Shown: positions 7,466 to 17,532, counted from the stretch's first letter. The stretch: 47,392 bases of DNA from Alcaligenaceae bacterium (GCA_012727555.1 JAAYGT010000088.1:1-47392); one strand, 5' to 3'. Notes: generated by a model from the letters alone, not told the origin. Numbers and translations: made by a program.

Positions 7466-8968
7466 ATGGAATTGTTTGAACATTTGTCACTCGGGTTCTC
7501 GGTCGCCTTCACGATCGAAAACCTGGCTTACTGTCTTCTTGGTTGCTTGCTCGGCACCTTGATCGGCGTGCTGCCCGGCATCGGCCCGGTTCCCACCATT
7601 GCCATGCTGCTGCCCATCACGTACGTGTTGCCGCCCGTTGCCGGTTTGATCATGCTGGCCGGCATTTACTACGGTGCGCAATACGGAGGCTCGACAACCG
7701 CCATTCTGGTCGCGCTTCCTGGTGAGACGTCTGCGGTGGTCACGGTGCTTGACGGCCACCAGATGGCCAAGAATGGTCGTGCCGGTGCAGCATTGGCCAT
7801 TGCAGCCATCGGCTCGTTCTTTGCCGGCTGCGTTGCAACCGTCCTTCTGGCTGGCTTTGCCCCCCCATTGGCCGAGGTCGCGTTCAAGTTCGGTCCTGCA
7901 GAATACTTCTCGCTCATGGTTCTTGGCCTGATCGGTGCAGTCGTTCTGGCATCCGGCTCGTTGCCCAAGGCAATCTGCATGATTCTGCTTGGTTTGCTGC
8001 TGGGCATGATCGGCACCGACGTGAACTCGGGTGTTGCGCGCTTTGACTTCGGTGTACCCGAATTGCAAGACGGCATCGATTTCGCAGTTGTCGCAATGGG
8101 TGTGTTCGGCTTTGCCGAAATCATGACCAACCTCGAACTGAAAGACCAGCGCGTCGACATCACTGACAAAGTTGGCTCGCTTTATCCCAACAAACAGGAA
8201 GTCAAGGAATCCTGGGCCCCTGTTGTTCGTGGTACGGCACTGGGTTCCTGCCTCGGGATTTTGCCGGGTGGTGGTGCGGTTCTGTCATCCTTTGCGTCCT
8301 ATACGCTCGAAAAGAAACTGTCTCGTAACCCCGAGCGCTTCGGCAAAGGTCACCCTGCCGGTCTTGCCGGCCCTGAATCGGCGAACAATGCGGCATCGCA
8401 AACCTCATTCATTCCCCTGCTGACTCTGGGTATCCCGGGTAACGCGGTAACAGCGCTGATGATCGGCGCCATGACCATCCACAACATTCAGCCTGGCCCG
8501 CAGGTCATGACCAGCCACCCTGAACTGTTCTGGGGTCTGATCGTATCCATGTGGATCGGCAACCTGATGCTGATTATCCTGAACCTGCCCCTGGTTGGTT
8601 TGTGGGTGAAACTGCTGCGCGTTCCCTACCGCATTTTGTTCCCGGCCATTCTGGTGTTCTGCACGATCGGGGTTTATTCGCTGAACTACAACGTGTTTGA
8701 TATCTGGATGACTGCAGCCTTCGGGTGTGTGGGCTATCTGTGGGCCAAACTGCGTTGCGAAGGTGCGCCGCTTTTGCTGGGTCTGGTTCTGGGTCCCATG
8801 ATGGAAGAAAACTTCCGTCGCGCCCTGCTGCTAGCCCGAGGCGACTTCACAACCTTCTTTACGCGGCCGTTGTCACTTTCCCTGCTGCTGGTTGCTGCGG
8901 CACTGGTTGTCATTGTGGCACTGCCATCCATCAAGAAGAAACGTCAGGAAACCTTCGTGGAAGATTAA
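7466..8968 (+). CDS. tctA: Tripartite tricarboxylate transporter, large membrane subunit TctA
   Basis: TctA is the large 500-residue permease of the TTT family with about 12 membrane segments. Recognisable stretches are GVLPGIGPVPTIAMLLP, YYGAQYGGSTTAILVALPGE and the related second-half segment FIPLLTLGIPGNAVTALMIG, which reflect the internal duplication of the family. An AAGGA site precedes the start. With tctB it forms the membrane part of a carboxylate importer. The binding protein must be encoded elsewhere; three Bug proteins lie later in this window. Confidence 0.95.
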   Translation: MELFEHLSLGFSVAFTIENLAYCLLGCLLGTLIGVLPGIGPVPTIAMLLPITYVLPPVAGLIMLAGIYYGAQYGGSTTAILVALPGETSAVVTVLDGHQMAKNGRAGAALAIAAIGSFFAGCVATVLLAGFAPPLAEVAFKFGPAEYFSLMVLGLIGAVVLASGSLPKAICMILLGLLLGMIGTDVNSGVARFDFGVPELQDGIDFAVVAMGVFGFAEIMTNLELKDQRVDITDKVGSLYPNKQEVKESWAPVVRGTALGSCLGILPGGGAVLSSFASYTLEKKLSRNPERFGKGHPAGLAGPESANNAASQTSFIPLLTLGIPGNAVTALMIGAMTIHNIQPGPQVMTSHPELFWGLIVSMWIGNLMLIILNLPLVGLWVKLLRVPYRILFPAILVFCTIGVYSLNYNVFDIWMTAAFGCVGYLWAKLRCEGAPLLLGLVLGPMMEENFRRALLLARGDFTTFFTRPLSLSLLLVAAALVVIVALPSIKKKRQETFVED

Positions 8969-9024
8969 GGCCAACCCCAGGGCATGTCGGGCTTGACCCG
9001 ATACCCCCTGGAGCCGGTCAAGGC

Positions 9025-9054
9025 AAAAAACCCACCGCATGCGGTGGGTTTTTT
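9025..9054. terminator. Terminator after tctBA
   Basis: A perfect 30-bp palindrome has arms starting AAAAAACCCACCGC and ends in a T-run, 56 bases after tctA. It should separate tctBA transcription from the next gene. Confidence 0.9.
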
Positions 9055-9144
9055 CATGCACGCTCTTGCTGTAACCTTATGGGCTTCATGCCGATCTTCA
9101 GGTAACACACCAAAAAACGGCTCAACACAGGGAGACTCTGAACC

Positions 9145-10050
9145 ATGTCATCGATCAATAGCCGCAGTTATGAAAACCAACCCGCAAGGAACATTGCCTT
9201 TTTGGGGCTGGGTGTCATGGGTTACCCCATGGCCGGCCACCTTGCCAAAGCAGGCCACACCGTCACGGTATATAACCGCACTGTTGCCAAAGCAAATGCC
9301 TGGGCCGCCGAATTTGGCGGTAAAACAGCAGCCACCCCGCGGGAAGCCGCTGAGGGCGCAGACATTGTTTTCTGCTGTGTCGGCAACGATGATGACCTGC
9401 GCAGTGTCGTGCTGGGCGAAAACGGCGCCTTGGCCGGAATGACCAAGGGCAGCGTGTTTGCCGATCACACCACAGCCTCTGCCGAGGTGGCGCGCGAACT
9501 GTACGTAATTGCCCGTGACATGGGTATTGGTTTTATCGATGCGCCCGTTTCAGGTGGCCAGGGCGGGGCTGTCAATGGCCTGCTGACCGTCATGTGCGGC
9601 GGAGATCAGGCGCACTTCGATACGATACGTCCGGTTGCCCTGAACTTCGCGCAGGCCGTCACACGCCTGGGCGAGTCGGGTGCCGGGCAGTTGTGCAAAA
9701 TGGTCAACCAGATCTGCATTGCCGGCCTTGTACAAGGGCTCTCGGAAGGGATCGCCTTTGGTCAGGCCGCAGGCCTGGACATGAAGAAGGTACTCGAAGT
9801 CATCAGCAAGGGGGCCGCACAAAGCTGGCAAATGGAGAACCGAGGCCCCACCATGATCGAAGACAAATTCGAATTTGGTTTTGCCGTTGACTGGATGCGC
9901 AAAGATCTGGGACTGGTGCTGGCAGAATCACGCCGCAATGGCGCACGCGTACCGGTTACCGCACTGGTGGATCAGTTTTACGGCGATGTGCAGAAAATGG
10001 GAGGTAACCGCTGGGATACCTCAAGCCTGATCAAGCGCCTGAAAAACTGA
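9145..10050 (+). CDS. 3-hydroxyisobutyrate dehydrogenase family oxidoreductase
   Basis: This 301-residue NAD(P)-dependent beta-hydroxyacid dehydrogenase has the Rossmann motif GLGVMG at residues 21-26, the substrate-binding segment DAPVSGGQGGA near 132-141, and the catalytic lysine at K185 (GQLCKMVNQ). Family members act on 3-hydroxyisobutyrate, tartronate semialdehyde, or related acids; the sequence alone does not choose between them. Its position between the carboxylate transporter tctBA and a TctE/TctD-like regulator pair hints that it acts on an imported hydroxyacid. Its stop codon directly abuts the end of the convergent kinase gene. Confidence 0.9.
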   Translation: MSSINSRSYENQPARNIAFLGLGVMGYPMAGHLAKAGHTVTVYNRTVAKANAWAAEFGGKTAATPREAAEGADIVFCCVGNDDDLRSVVLGENGALAGMTKGSVFADHTTASAEVARELYVIARDMGIGFIDAPVSGGQGGAVNGLLTVMCGGDQAHFDTIRPVALNFAQAVTRLGESGAGQLCKMVNQICIAGLVQGLSEGIAFGQAAGLDMKKVLEVISKGAAQSWQMENRGPTMIEDKFEFGFAVDWMRKDLGLVLAESRRNGARVPVTALVDQFYGDVQKMGGNRWDTSSLIKRLKN

Positions 10051-11565
10051 TCAATTCACCTCATGGCGTGGCAGGGTGAGCACAGCACATAAACCAACCC
10101 CGCCCGCTGGCGAGGGGTCTCCGTCGCGAAGACTGATGACACCCCGATTGCGCTCGGCATAGGCGAGCGCAATTGCCAGCCCCAGGCCCGAGCCGCTGCC
10201 GCGCTGACCTTTTCGAGACACGCCGCCGCGGTCAAAGCGCACGAATACACTTTCTCGCAGAGCCGGATCAAGACCTACACCGTTGTCGCATACACTGACC
10301 CAGGCCTGATTGCCTTGCGCGCCCGCAGACACTGTGATGGTGCACCCTTCACCACCATGGTTGATCGCATTGTGCACAAGATTCGCAATCGATTCATGCA
10401 GTTCGACATCGCTTCCCAGCACCCAGACATGCGACGGCATGGGCTCGCCGGTTTCCGGATCGTTCAATTCACTGCTTTCCGCCCAGCCAAGGTCTTGTTT
10501 GCGTTCGCGGGCCAGAGGCAGATACTGCAAGACGACCTCCCTGGCAAGTACGTTCAGATCAATGCGGGCCCAGGGTGACGCCTCGTTCCGACTGGCATGT
10601 GCCAGTGACAATAATTGTTCAGTAAGACGAGAGGTTTGCCCAAGTTGACGAATGATGGCATCAAGCGTTTCATGCAAACGGTGAATGTCAGGCTCGCGGC
10701 GAGCATACTGGGCCTGGGTTCGCATGATGGCCAGCGGTGTACGCAGTTGATGCGATGCATCCGTCAGAAACTGGGCCTGACGCTCAAGTACACGGCGGTA
10801 TAGTTCAATGTGATGGTTGACGGCGCGAACCAGCGGCACGACTTCCTTGGGAACATGGTGCTCGTCAAGCGTCATCAGGTTATCGACATTACGAGCCCGG
10901 ATTTCCCGGCGCAACTCGCCCAAAGGCCTGAGTGCCCACCAGACCCCTGCCAACACCAGCAACACGGTAAGAATCAGCATGCGGCCATCGCGGTACAAAC
11001 CCTCGCGCCAGGCTTCCTGTTGGGTCTGCAGGCGATTATCCATGCTTTCGCCCACAACGATCAGTACCTGACGATGCTGGCCGTCAAAGTGAAAATCACG
11101 CCATAGGGCGACCAGACGCAGTTCATCGTTACGGTACATACCGTTATAAAAAACGGGTATGCCCTCACGCTCCGGCAATACGGTCGGACGTGGCAACCCC
11201 TGCATACCCTGTATGGTTGTTCCGCTCAGGGACGCCCCCTGAACTAAGGAAAGTGTTGGAACGACGGGTGATATTTCTTCAACCCGGAAATACTTTCTGT
11301 TGCTGGCACGCGATTCAAGCATGACCTGAACGTAGAAAGGCGGGCGTATCTGGAGTTCGCCAAGCTCGTCGAACTCGATGCTGGTTTCAAGAACGCGAGC
11401 AGGCTCGAGCAAAGCCGTGTCAAACACTTGTTGTGACACCTTGCTTGCTGCCCGGTAATCACTGATGCTGTCATACAACAACAAAGAAATAGTGCCGGGA
11501 ATCAGTAGAGTGAGCAACCAGAACCGGATACTGCCCGGCCCGGCGCCCTTGAAGAAAGAAATCAT
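10051..11565 (-). CDS. TctE-like sensor histidine kinase
   Basis: This inner-membrane sensor kinase has about 504 residues. One membrane segment lies near residues 12-32, followed by a periplasmic sensor of about 160 residues. A second segment (MLILTVLLVLAGVWWAL) sits near 196-212. A HAMP-like linker follows, then the phosphorylated histidine in ASHQLRTPLAIM (H272 from this start), and the ATP-binding motifs NLVHNAINHG, CDNGVGLD and GSGLGLAIA. It resembles kinases of tricarboxylate systems (TctE). A GTG at 11583 is an alternative start six codons upstream; neither has a strong ribosome site. Its partner is the regulator just upstream on the same strand. Confidence 0.9.
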   Translation of the reverse strand: MISFFKGAGPGSIRFWLLTLLIPGTISLLLYDSISDYRAASKVSQQVFDTALLEPARVLETSIEFDELGELQIRPPFYVQVMLESRASNRKYFRVEEISPVVPTLSLVQGASLSGTTIQGMQGLPRPTVLPEREGIPVFYNGMYRNDELRLVALWRDFHFDGQHRQVLIVVGESMDNRLQTQQEAWREGLYRDGRMLILTVLLVLAGVWWALRPLGELRREIRARNVDNLMTLDEHHVPKEVVPLVRAVNHHIELYRRVLERQAQFLTDASHQLRTPLAIMRTQAQYARREPDIHRLHETLDAIIRQLGQTSRLTEQLLSLAHASRNEASPWARIDLNVLAREVVLQYLPLARERKQDLGWAESSELNDPETGEPMPSHVWVLGSDVELHESIANLVHNAINHGGEGCTITVSAGAQGNQAWVSVCDNGVGLDPALRESVFVRFDRGGVSRKGQRGSGSGLGLAIALAYAERNRGVISLRDGDPSPAGGVGLCAVLTLPRHEVN

Positions 11566-11650
11566 GAAAAAACAGGTTTGCACACCTGCCCAGGATCAAC
11601 AAGGCCGCGCCCCATAAAACACCGTTCCTGACGGCATGGCCTGGCAAGGT

Positions 11651-12328
11651 TCAAATGGGTTCAGACGTACTTTCCAGCATGTAGCCCAAACCTCGAACCG
11701 TAACAATACGGACATCGCTGCCCGTCAGTTTTTTACGCAGACGGTGCAGCACGACTTCAATGGCATCGATGCTGGCATCGCTGTCGTGATCAAACACACG
11801 GCTGAACAACTGGTTTTTTTCAACAGGAACGCCACTGCGGGTAACCAGCACGGCAAGTGCCGCATGCTCACGGGGGGTTAAATGCAACAGAACACCCTCG
11901 ATGGAAAAAGCCTTGCTTTCGGTGTCGTAAACCAGCGAGCCACACTGCATGCGCGGCGCAGGACGTCCACGGCTGCGCCGTACGAGCGCGGCAAGGCGCG
12001 CCTCGAGCTCTTCAAGCGCAAAGGGCTTGGACAGGAAGTCGTCGGCACCGAGATTCAGGCCGCGAACCCGATCCTGCAACCCACCCTGGGCCGTGAGTAT
12101 GAGCACCGGGGTGATGTCACCCCGGTTACGCATTTCACGAAGCAGCACCAAACCGTGCTTGTCGGGCAGGCGAAGGTCCATGATGACGACATCGTAGCGT
12201 GCCTCGGAGAGCATGCGTTCCGCAGTCGCGGCATCGTGCGCGTGTTCAGGCACGAAACCACTTTGCGCAAGCGCACGCTCAAGCCAGGCGGCCATTTCAC
12301 GTTCATCTTCAACCAGAAGGACACGCAT
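11651..12328 (-). CDS. TctD-like response regulator (OmpR family)
   Basis: This is a two-component DNA-binding regulator of 225 residues. The receiver domain begins MRVLLVEDE, with the phosphorylated aspartate at D51 (VVIMDLRLP) and a conserved lysine in LSKPF. The C-terminal winged helix of the OmpR type includes [17 protein letters not shown] and ends with TVRGLGYML. The start at 12328 lies inside the end of rppH by 20 bases, pointing to translational coupling. The kinase gene follows 85 bases later. By its relatives it probably controls carboxylate uptake, possibly tctBA. Confidence 0.92.
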   Translation of the reverse strand: MRVLLVEDEREMAAWLERALAQSGFVPEHAHDAATAERMLSEARYDVVIMDLRLPDKHGLVLLREMRNRGDITPVLILTAQGGLQDRVRGLNLGADDFLSKPFALEELEARLAALVRRSRGRPAPRMQCGSLVYDTESKAFSIEGVLLHLTPREHAALAVLVTRSGVPVEKNQLFSRVFDHDSDASIDAIEVVLHRLRKKLTGSDVRIVTVRGLGYMLESTSEPI

Positions 12329-12887
12329 GATGAACGCTTTCTTCCTGTTTGCGCCCACCCGATCGAGACGGGTGGGCGCGTTGACGCAAATAACGATTTT
12401 CAGCCCCCCGCCCCTTGCGAAAGAGGATGGAAGCCAGTTCGTTCAAGGCGAGCATATAGACTTCGCGCTTGAATTCAATAACGGAGTCAAGCGGCACCCA
12501 GTACTGGCTCCAGCGCCAGGCGTCGAACTCCGGACTGGGTGTTGCGCGCAGACAGACATCGGAGTCCCTTCCGACCAGCCGCAACAGAAACCAGATTTGT
12601 TTTTGCCCTTTATAGTGGCCACGGGAATCGCGCCGAACAAAATTGTTCGGTACGTTATACCGCAGCCAGTCACGTGTCCGTCCTAATATGCGTACGTGCT
12701 CGGGACGCAAACCCACTTCTTCGTGGAGTTCGCGATACATGGCTTGCACGGGACTTTCGCCGTACTTGATGCCACCCTGTGGAAACTGCCATGCATGCTC
12801 CCGAATACGTTTACCCCAGAAAACCTCGTTTTTGTGATTTACAAGGATAATGCCAACATTAGGTCGGTAGCCTTCTCGGTCTAGCAT
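12309..12887 (-). CDS. rppH: RNA pyrophosphohydrolase RppH
   Basis: RppH removes pyrophosphate from the 5' end of mRNA and so starts RNase E-dependent decay. The 192-residue protein begins [17 protein letters not shown] and has the Nudix box in [20 protein letters not shown] plus VGL. The WQFPQGG segment just before it and the [18 protein letters not shown] region are typical of the family. The gene is divergent from proS, a pairing common in betaproteobacteria. Its 3' end overlaps the start of the TctD-like gene. The basic C-terminal tail after about residue 155 is probably unstructured. Confidence 0.94.
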   Translation of the reverse strand: MLDREGYRPNVGIILVNHKNEVFWGKRIREHAWQFPQGGIKYGESPVQAMYRELHEEVGLRPEHVRILGRTRDWLRYNVPNNFVRRDSRGHYKGQKQIWFLLRLVGRDSDVCLRATPSPEFDAWRWSQYWVPLDSVIEFKREVYMLALNELASILFRKGRGAENRYLRQRAHPSRSGGRKQEESVHHACPSG

Positions 12888-12952
12888 AGGCCACCCCACA
12901 ACGAATTCAATACAATTAGCGTTGATTATACGTATCTGTCGAGAACCTCACC

Positions 12953-14686
12953 ATGCATGCAAGCAAGTACCATATAAACACTCTGAAAGAAGCGCCGGCC
13001 GAAGCAGAAGTAGCAAGCCATCAGCTCATGACGCGCGCCGGCATGATCCGCAAGATTGCCGGGGGCATTTACACCTACATGCCCCTGGGTCTGAAGGTGC
13101 TGCGCAAAATAGAAAACATCGTGCGCGAAGAAATGGATCGCGCAGGAGCCCTTGAACTGCTGATGCCACTGGTACAACCGGCCGAACTCTGGATGGAATC
13201 AGGCCGATGGGAACAATACGGCCCTGAACTCTTGCGCATGAAGGATCGCCACCAGCGCGACTTCATTCTGCAACCCACGTCGGAAGAAGTGATTACCGAC
13301 ATTGCTCGCAACGAGATCCACAGCTGGCGCCAGCTGCCCGTGAATTTCTATCATATCCAGACCAAGTTTCGTGATGAACGGCGTCCTCGTTTCGGCCTGA
13401 TGCGTGGGCGCGAGTTCACCATGAAAGATGCCTATTCATTTGATCGTGATGAAGCTTCCGCGCAGGCAAGCTACGACACCATGTACGACGCTTATTGCCA
13501 GATATTCACCCGGCTGGGCCTTGAGTTTCGCGCAGTTGCAGCCGACACCGGGTCGATCGGCGGTTCACGCAGCCACGAATTCCAGGTCATTGCCGACACC
13601 GGCGAAGACCTGATTGTCTACAACCCCGACACCCGCTACGCCGCCAACATTGAACTGGCCGATGCTCCTTGCCTCATCCCGCAGCGCGCTGCTCCGGCAC
13701 AGCAGATGGTCAAGGTTGAAACACCCGCCGCGCCAAAATGCGAACTGGTGGCCGACATGCTGGGCCAGCCACTGACACACACGGTGAAATCGATCGTGCT
13801 GGCCACTGAAAACCCTGAAAACCCCGCAGAACCCCAGATCTGGTTGCTGCTGCTGCGCGGCGACCATGAACTGAACGAAGTGAAAGTAGGCAAATTGCCC
13901 GGCTTCGAAAGCGGCTATCGTTTTGCCACTGAAACTGAAATCCAGGCGACCTTCGGCTGCGTTCCGGGTTACCTTGGCCCGGTAAAGCCGGTCAAACCAG
14001 TCACCATCATCGCCGACACAACGGTCGCCAACATGCACGACTTTATTTGCGGCGCAAACCATGAAGGCTATCATCTGACGGGCGTCAACTGGGTGCGTGA
14101 CCTGCCTGAACCCTTGGTTGCCGACCTGCGCAACGTTGTGGCGGGTGACCCCGCGCCTGAAGGGGGGCAGTTAGCCATTCAACGCGGCATTGAAGTAGGC
14201 CATGTATTTTTCCTGGGCGACAAATACTCCAAGGCACTGGGCGCCACCTTCCTTGAAACCGACGGTAAACCGGTAACCTTGCAAATGGGCTGCTATGGCA
14301 TCGGAATCAGCCGAATTGCCGCTGCAGCCATCGAACAGAACCACGACGCACGTGGCATCATCTGGCCACGTGCCCTGGCCCCCTTTGAAGTCGTGATTTG
14401 TCCGATGGGCTTCCACAAAAGCGAGGCTGTCCGGACGACCTGCGAAGACCTTTACACGGCACTCAGGAACACAGGGATCGATGTCATACTTGACGATCGC
14501 GATACTCGCCCGGGTATCATGTTTGCAGACTGGGAATTGATCGGCGTACCGGTTCGGGTCACCATCGGTGATCGCGGCTTGAAAGACGGCATCATTGAAC
14601 TGCAATCACGACGCCAGGAAACGGCTGACCGCATTCCGGCCAATGAAGCCCTGGAACGGGTTCTTGCCCTGCTCGAAACGCTTTGA
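12953..14686 (+). CDS. proS: Prolyl-tRNA synthetase
   Basis: ProS charges tRNA-Pro. The 577-residue bacterial-type class II enzyme has an N-terminal catalytic part with [31 protein letters not shown] and [20 protein letters not shown]. An inserted editing domain covers about residues 225-400 and contains [15 protein letters not shown]. Motif 3 is [10 protein letters not shown], and the C-terminal anticodon-binding domain contains [18 protein letters not shown]. The insertion should clear mischarged Ala-tRNA-Pro, as in E. coli. The length matches the family. Confidence 0.97.
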   Translation: MHASKYHINTLKEAPAEAEVASHQLMTRAGMIRKIAGGIYTYMPLGLKVLRKIENIVREEMDRAGALELLMPLVQPAELWMESGRWEQYGPELLRMKDRHQRDFILQPTSEEVITDIARNEIHSWRQLPVNFYHIQTKFRDERRPRFGLMRGREFTMKDAYSFDRDEASAQASYDTMYDAYCQIFTRLGLEFRAVAADTGSIGGSRSHEFQVIADTGEDLIVYNPDTRYAANIELADAPCLIPQRAAPAQQMVKVETPAAPKCELVADMLGQPLTHTVKSIVLATENPENPAEPQIWLLLLRGDHELNEVKVGKLPGFESGYRFATETEIQATFGCVPGYLGPVKPVKPVTIIADTTVANMHDFICGANHEGYHLTGVNWVRDLPEPLVADLRNVVAGDPAPEGGQLAIQRGIEVGHVFFLGDKYSKALGATFLETDGKPVTLQMGCYGIGISRIAAAAIEQNHDARGIIWPRALAPFEVVICPMGFHKSEAVRTTCEDLYTALRNTGIDVILDDRDTRPGIMFADWELIGVPVRVTIGDRGLKDGIIELQSRRQETADRIPANEALERVLALLETL

Positions 14687-14775
14687 AAAAGACCTGAACG
14701 CGGTCCAGCGAATTTCAGCACTCACCAAGGCAGCGGGTCAACAACCTGCTGCCGTTACCCTGTTTAACAACTTTC

Positions 14776-15201
14776 ATGCACGACACACACCTGCAGCGTC
14801 CTTTTGAAATGTCGGTTCGCGTATATTACGAGGATACCGATGCGGGCGGCGTTGTTTACTATGCCAATTACCTGAAGTTCTTCGAGCGTTGCCGTACCGA
14901 ATGGCTCAGACACCTGGGTATAGAGCAACTTCAGTATGCTGAACAGGCGCGACGACTGTTTGTTGTCAAGAACGTTGAAATACAATATCGCAAGCCGGCC
15001 CGGCTCGATGACCTGATCGATATCTCGAGCAGCATCACACAGCTGGGAAAAGCATCCATCACGTTCCATCAAACAGCCCTGCGACGTGGCGAGACGCTTT
15101 GCGAAAGCAGTATTGTTGTGTGCTCCGTCAACGCCGACACCTTTCGTCCCGCCCCATTTACCCCGGAACTCCGCACTCTATTGGAAAAGGCCAAGAGATA
15201 A
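14776..15201 (+). CDS. ybgC: Tol-Pal-associated acyl-CoA thioesterase YbgC
   Basis: This 141-residue hotdog-fold thioesterase has the signature VRVYYEDTDAGGVVYYANYL, which contains the catalytic aspartate, followed by FFERCRTEWLRHLG. YbgC hydrolyses short or long acyl-CoA and is associated with phospholipid metabolism at the cell envelope. It is the usual first gene of the tol-pal operon; tolQ begins 2 bases after its stop codon. Confidence 0.94.
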   Translation: MHDTHLQRPFEMSVRVYYEDTDAGGVVYYANYLKFFERCRTEWLRHLGIEQLQYAEQARRLFVVKNVEIQYRKPARLDDLIDISSSITQLGKASITFHQTALRRGETLCESSIVVCSVNADTFRPAPFTPELRTLLEKAKR

Positions 15202-15203
15202 CC

Positions 15204-15878
15204 ATGCATCCCACCAGCGACATTTCGTTGCTTCAACTGCTGCTCGACGCAAGCATTCCCGTTCAGTTGGTCATGCTCACACTGCTGGGTATTTCCGTCT
15301 GGTCATGGACCTACATTTTCAGCAAACGGGCCACCCTGAAGCGAGCCCACGAACAAACCCAACGGTTTGAGGACGACTTCTGGGCAGGCGGCGATCTTGC
15401 CGTACTGCAGCAAACCATTGCAACACGACGCAATGAGCACGGAGCATTGGCGCGTATTTTTGAATCAGGCATGACTGAGTTCATGAAAGCGCGTCGCAAC
15501 CACGCCAGCACCGACACCGTGCTCGATGGCGCACGCAGGGCCATGCGAGCCACGTACCAACGCGAAATGGACTCCCTGGAGTCCCACCTGAACTTCCTGG
15601 CCACTGCCGGTTCGGTCAGTCCGTATATCGGGCTGCTAGGCACCGTATGGGGCATCATGCAGGCCTTCCTGGGGCTGTCCACCACCCAGCAAGCCACGCT
15701 GGCTGCTGTTGCCCCCGGCATTGCAGAGGCCCTGATCGCAACGGCAATCGGTTTGTTTGCCGCCATCCCCGCCGTGGTCGCCTACAACCGTTACACCAGC
15801 GAAATCGACAGACTGTCCATCCGTTTCGACAGTTTCATCGATGAATTCCTGAACATTTTGCAACGGCAGGTGCGCTGA
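15204..15878 (+). CDS. tolQ: Tol-Pal system proton channel subunit TolQ
   Basis: TolQ is homologous to ExbB and MotA and forms the inner-membrane motor with TolR. The 224-residue protein has an N-terminal membrane helix (VMLTLLGISVWSWTYIF), a cytoplasmic loop, and the conserved segment LATAGSVSPYIGLLGTVWGI that begins the second and third helices. The ATG at 15204 is used rather than upstream in-frame starts inside ybgC. It overlaps tolR by one base. Confidence 0.96.
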   Translation: MHPTSDISLLQLLLDASIPVQLVMLTLLGISVWSWTYIFSKRATLKRAHEQTQRFEDDFWAGGDLAVLQQTIATRRNEHGALARIFESGMTEFMKARRNHASTDTVLDGARRAMRATYQREMDSLESHLNFLATAGSVSPYIGLLGTVWGIMQAFLGLSTTQQATLAAVAPGIAEALIATAIGLFAAIPAVVAYNRYTSEIDRLSIRFDSFIDEFLNILQRQVR

Positions 15879-16321
15879 TGCCTTCAGCACGTGGTAGTGG
15901 CCGGCGCGCTCGCCGGCTCAAAAATGAAATCAACGTTGTGCCGTATATCGATGTCATGCTGGTCCTGCTGGTGATCTTCATGGTCACAGCCCCCATGATC
16001 ACACCCGGGCTCATTGAACTGCCATCTGTAGGCCGTGCTTCCGAAGTCACCGCAAAACCACTTGAGGTTCAGATCGATGAACAAGGTGCATTATCCGTGC
16101 GTGTACGAGACTCGGGGGCCGAATTTGTTTCCGTCTCGTCCGACAGTCTCTTGGCCGAAGTTCAGTCGCGCATCACCCCGGAAACGCCGGTCGTGATTGC
16201 TGCCGATGGCCGGGTGCCCTATGAAACCGTCGTCAAGATCATGGACCAACTGAGATCCAACGGCATCACACGCCTCGGACTCCTTGTCGACCAGTCCTCC
16301 TCGGAAGGATCAGGGCGCTGA
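15878..16321 (+). CDS. tolR: Tol-Pal system protein TolR
   Basis: TolR is the ExbD-like partner of TolQ. The 147-residue protein has a short basic cytoplasmic N-terminus and a single membrane helix containing the proton-carrying aspartate (D25 in VPYIDVMLVLLVIFMV). The periplasmic domain ends with the MDQLRSNGITRLGLLV segment. The start codon overlaps the tolQ stop. Confidence 0.96.
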   Translation: MPSARGSGRRARRLKNEINVVPYIDVMLVLLVIFMVTAPMITPGLIELPSVGRASEVTAKPLEVQIDEQGALSVRVRDSGAEFVSVSSDSLLAEVQSRITPETPVVIAADGRVPYETVVKIMDQLRSNGITRLGLLVDQSSSEGSGR

Positions 16322-16359
16322 GCCTGGCTGGTAACGCCCAAGCGTCGCACAGGAAAGCA

Positions 16360-17517
16360 ATGCAGGACTCGAATTTCTTTACCCCCCCTTCAGCCAGACA
16401 CGGCTCGGAACGCAACGATGAGCGGCGCGGACTGGCGTATGCGCTGGGCATTCACGTAGCCCTTCTTGCCTTGATGCTGATCGGCTTCACAGCATCGCCT
16501 CGCACACCGAATCCGATCCAGATTGAATTATGGGCAGCAGGTGACAGCCCGACCGCTGAGCAGCCGGAAATGAACGGAGAAGATCCGGTGCCCGAACTGC
16601 CGACACAGAACGACACGCCTGAACCACAATCTGACGAACCGGAGCCAGAACCCGAACCGCCCTCCCCGCCCGCACCTCCTGTGCCCCTACCCGCACCTGA
16701 GCCTGAGCCCGTAGCACCTCCGCCGCCGCCACCTGCGCCTGCGGCACAGGCACGTCCGCCGATCGCGAGCACACCTGCCGTTGATCCAGACATCGCCCTC
16801 GAAGAGGCCCGCAAAGAAAAGGAACGTCTGGAACAAAAGCTGAAGCAAGCCCTTGCTCAAGCCGAGGCTGAACGCAAGGCCAAAGAAGAAGCGGAACGCA
16901 AGGCCAGGGACGAGGCCGAACGCAAAGCGGCGGCGGCAAAGGCCGAAGCTGAACGCAAGGCCAAGGAAGAGGCTGACCGTAAAGCCAAGGAAGAAGCGGA
17001 ACGCAAAGCCAAGGAAGAAGCGGAACGCAAAGCCAGAGACGAAGCCGAACGCAAAGCAGCGGCAGCCAAGGCCGAAGCCGAACGCAAGGCCAAGGAAGAG
17101 GCTGCCCGTAAAGCGGCCGCCGAAAAAGCTGCTGCAGAAAAACGGGAAGCGTTGCGAGCTGCAATGCGGGGTGATGCCCTGGGCGTGGCCGGCATTCCCG
17201 GGGGCACAGCGAACCGCAATCAGGCTGGCGGCGGCGGTGGCGACGGAGGGTATGCATCCAAGGTACGCGACTGTGTACGCCCGCGTGTCATTTATAACGT
17301 ACCACCCCGGGCAGGTTCTGCCAATCCCACTGTACAATATCGCGCCCTCCTGAACCCGGATGGCACTGTACGGGCAGTCGATGTGCTCCGCTCATCGGGT
17401 AACGCACGTTTCGATGACGCCGTTCGCAAAGGTATTCAGGCCTGCTCCCCCTTCCCCAAACCGCCATCGGGCAAGTACCCTTCATCCATTGAAGGCGACT
17501 ATCGCATGTACGATTAA
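16360..17517 (+). CDS. tolA: Tol-Pal system protein TolA
   Basis: TolA spans the periplasm and links the TolQR motor to Pal and TolB. The 385-residue protein has a membrane helix near residues 25-45. A proline/glutamate-rich stretch follows at about residues 65-140. A long lysine/alanine/glutamate helix made of near-repeats (AERKAKEEAERKA type) covers about residues 145-265. The C-terminal domain of the TonB/TolA type contains CVRPRVIYNVPP and AVRKGIQACSPFPKPP. The repeats are also visible at base level (about 16860-17140), so the length probably varies between strains. Confidence 0.93.
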   Translation: MQDSNFFTPPSARHGSERNDERRGLAYALGIHVALLALMLIGFTASPRTPNPIQIELWAAGDSPTAEQPEMNGEDPVPELPTQNDTPEPQSDEPEPEPEPPSPPAPPVPLPAPEPEPVAPPPPPPAPAAQARPPIASTPAVDPDIALEEARKEKERLEQKLKQALAQAEAERKAKEEAERKARDEAERKAAAAKAEAERKAKEEADRKAKEEAERKAKEEAERKARDEAERKAAAAKAEAERKAKEEAARKAAAEKAAAEKREALRAAMRGDALGVAGIPGGTANRNQAGGGGGDGGYASKVRDCVRPRVIYNVPPRAGSANPTVQYRALLNPDGTVRAVDVLRSSGNARFDDAVRKGIQACSPFPKPPSGKYPSSIEGDYRMYD

Positions 17518-17532
17518 CAGGAGATCACCACC

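Noticed and set aside
16860-17140. Repeats considered as a CRISPR-like or satellite array
   Set aside because: They lie in frame within tolA and encode its expected helical domain.
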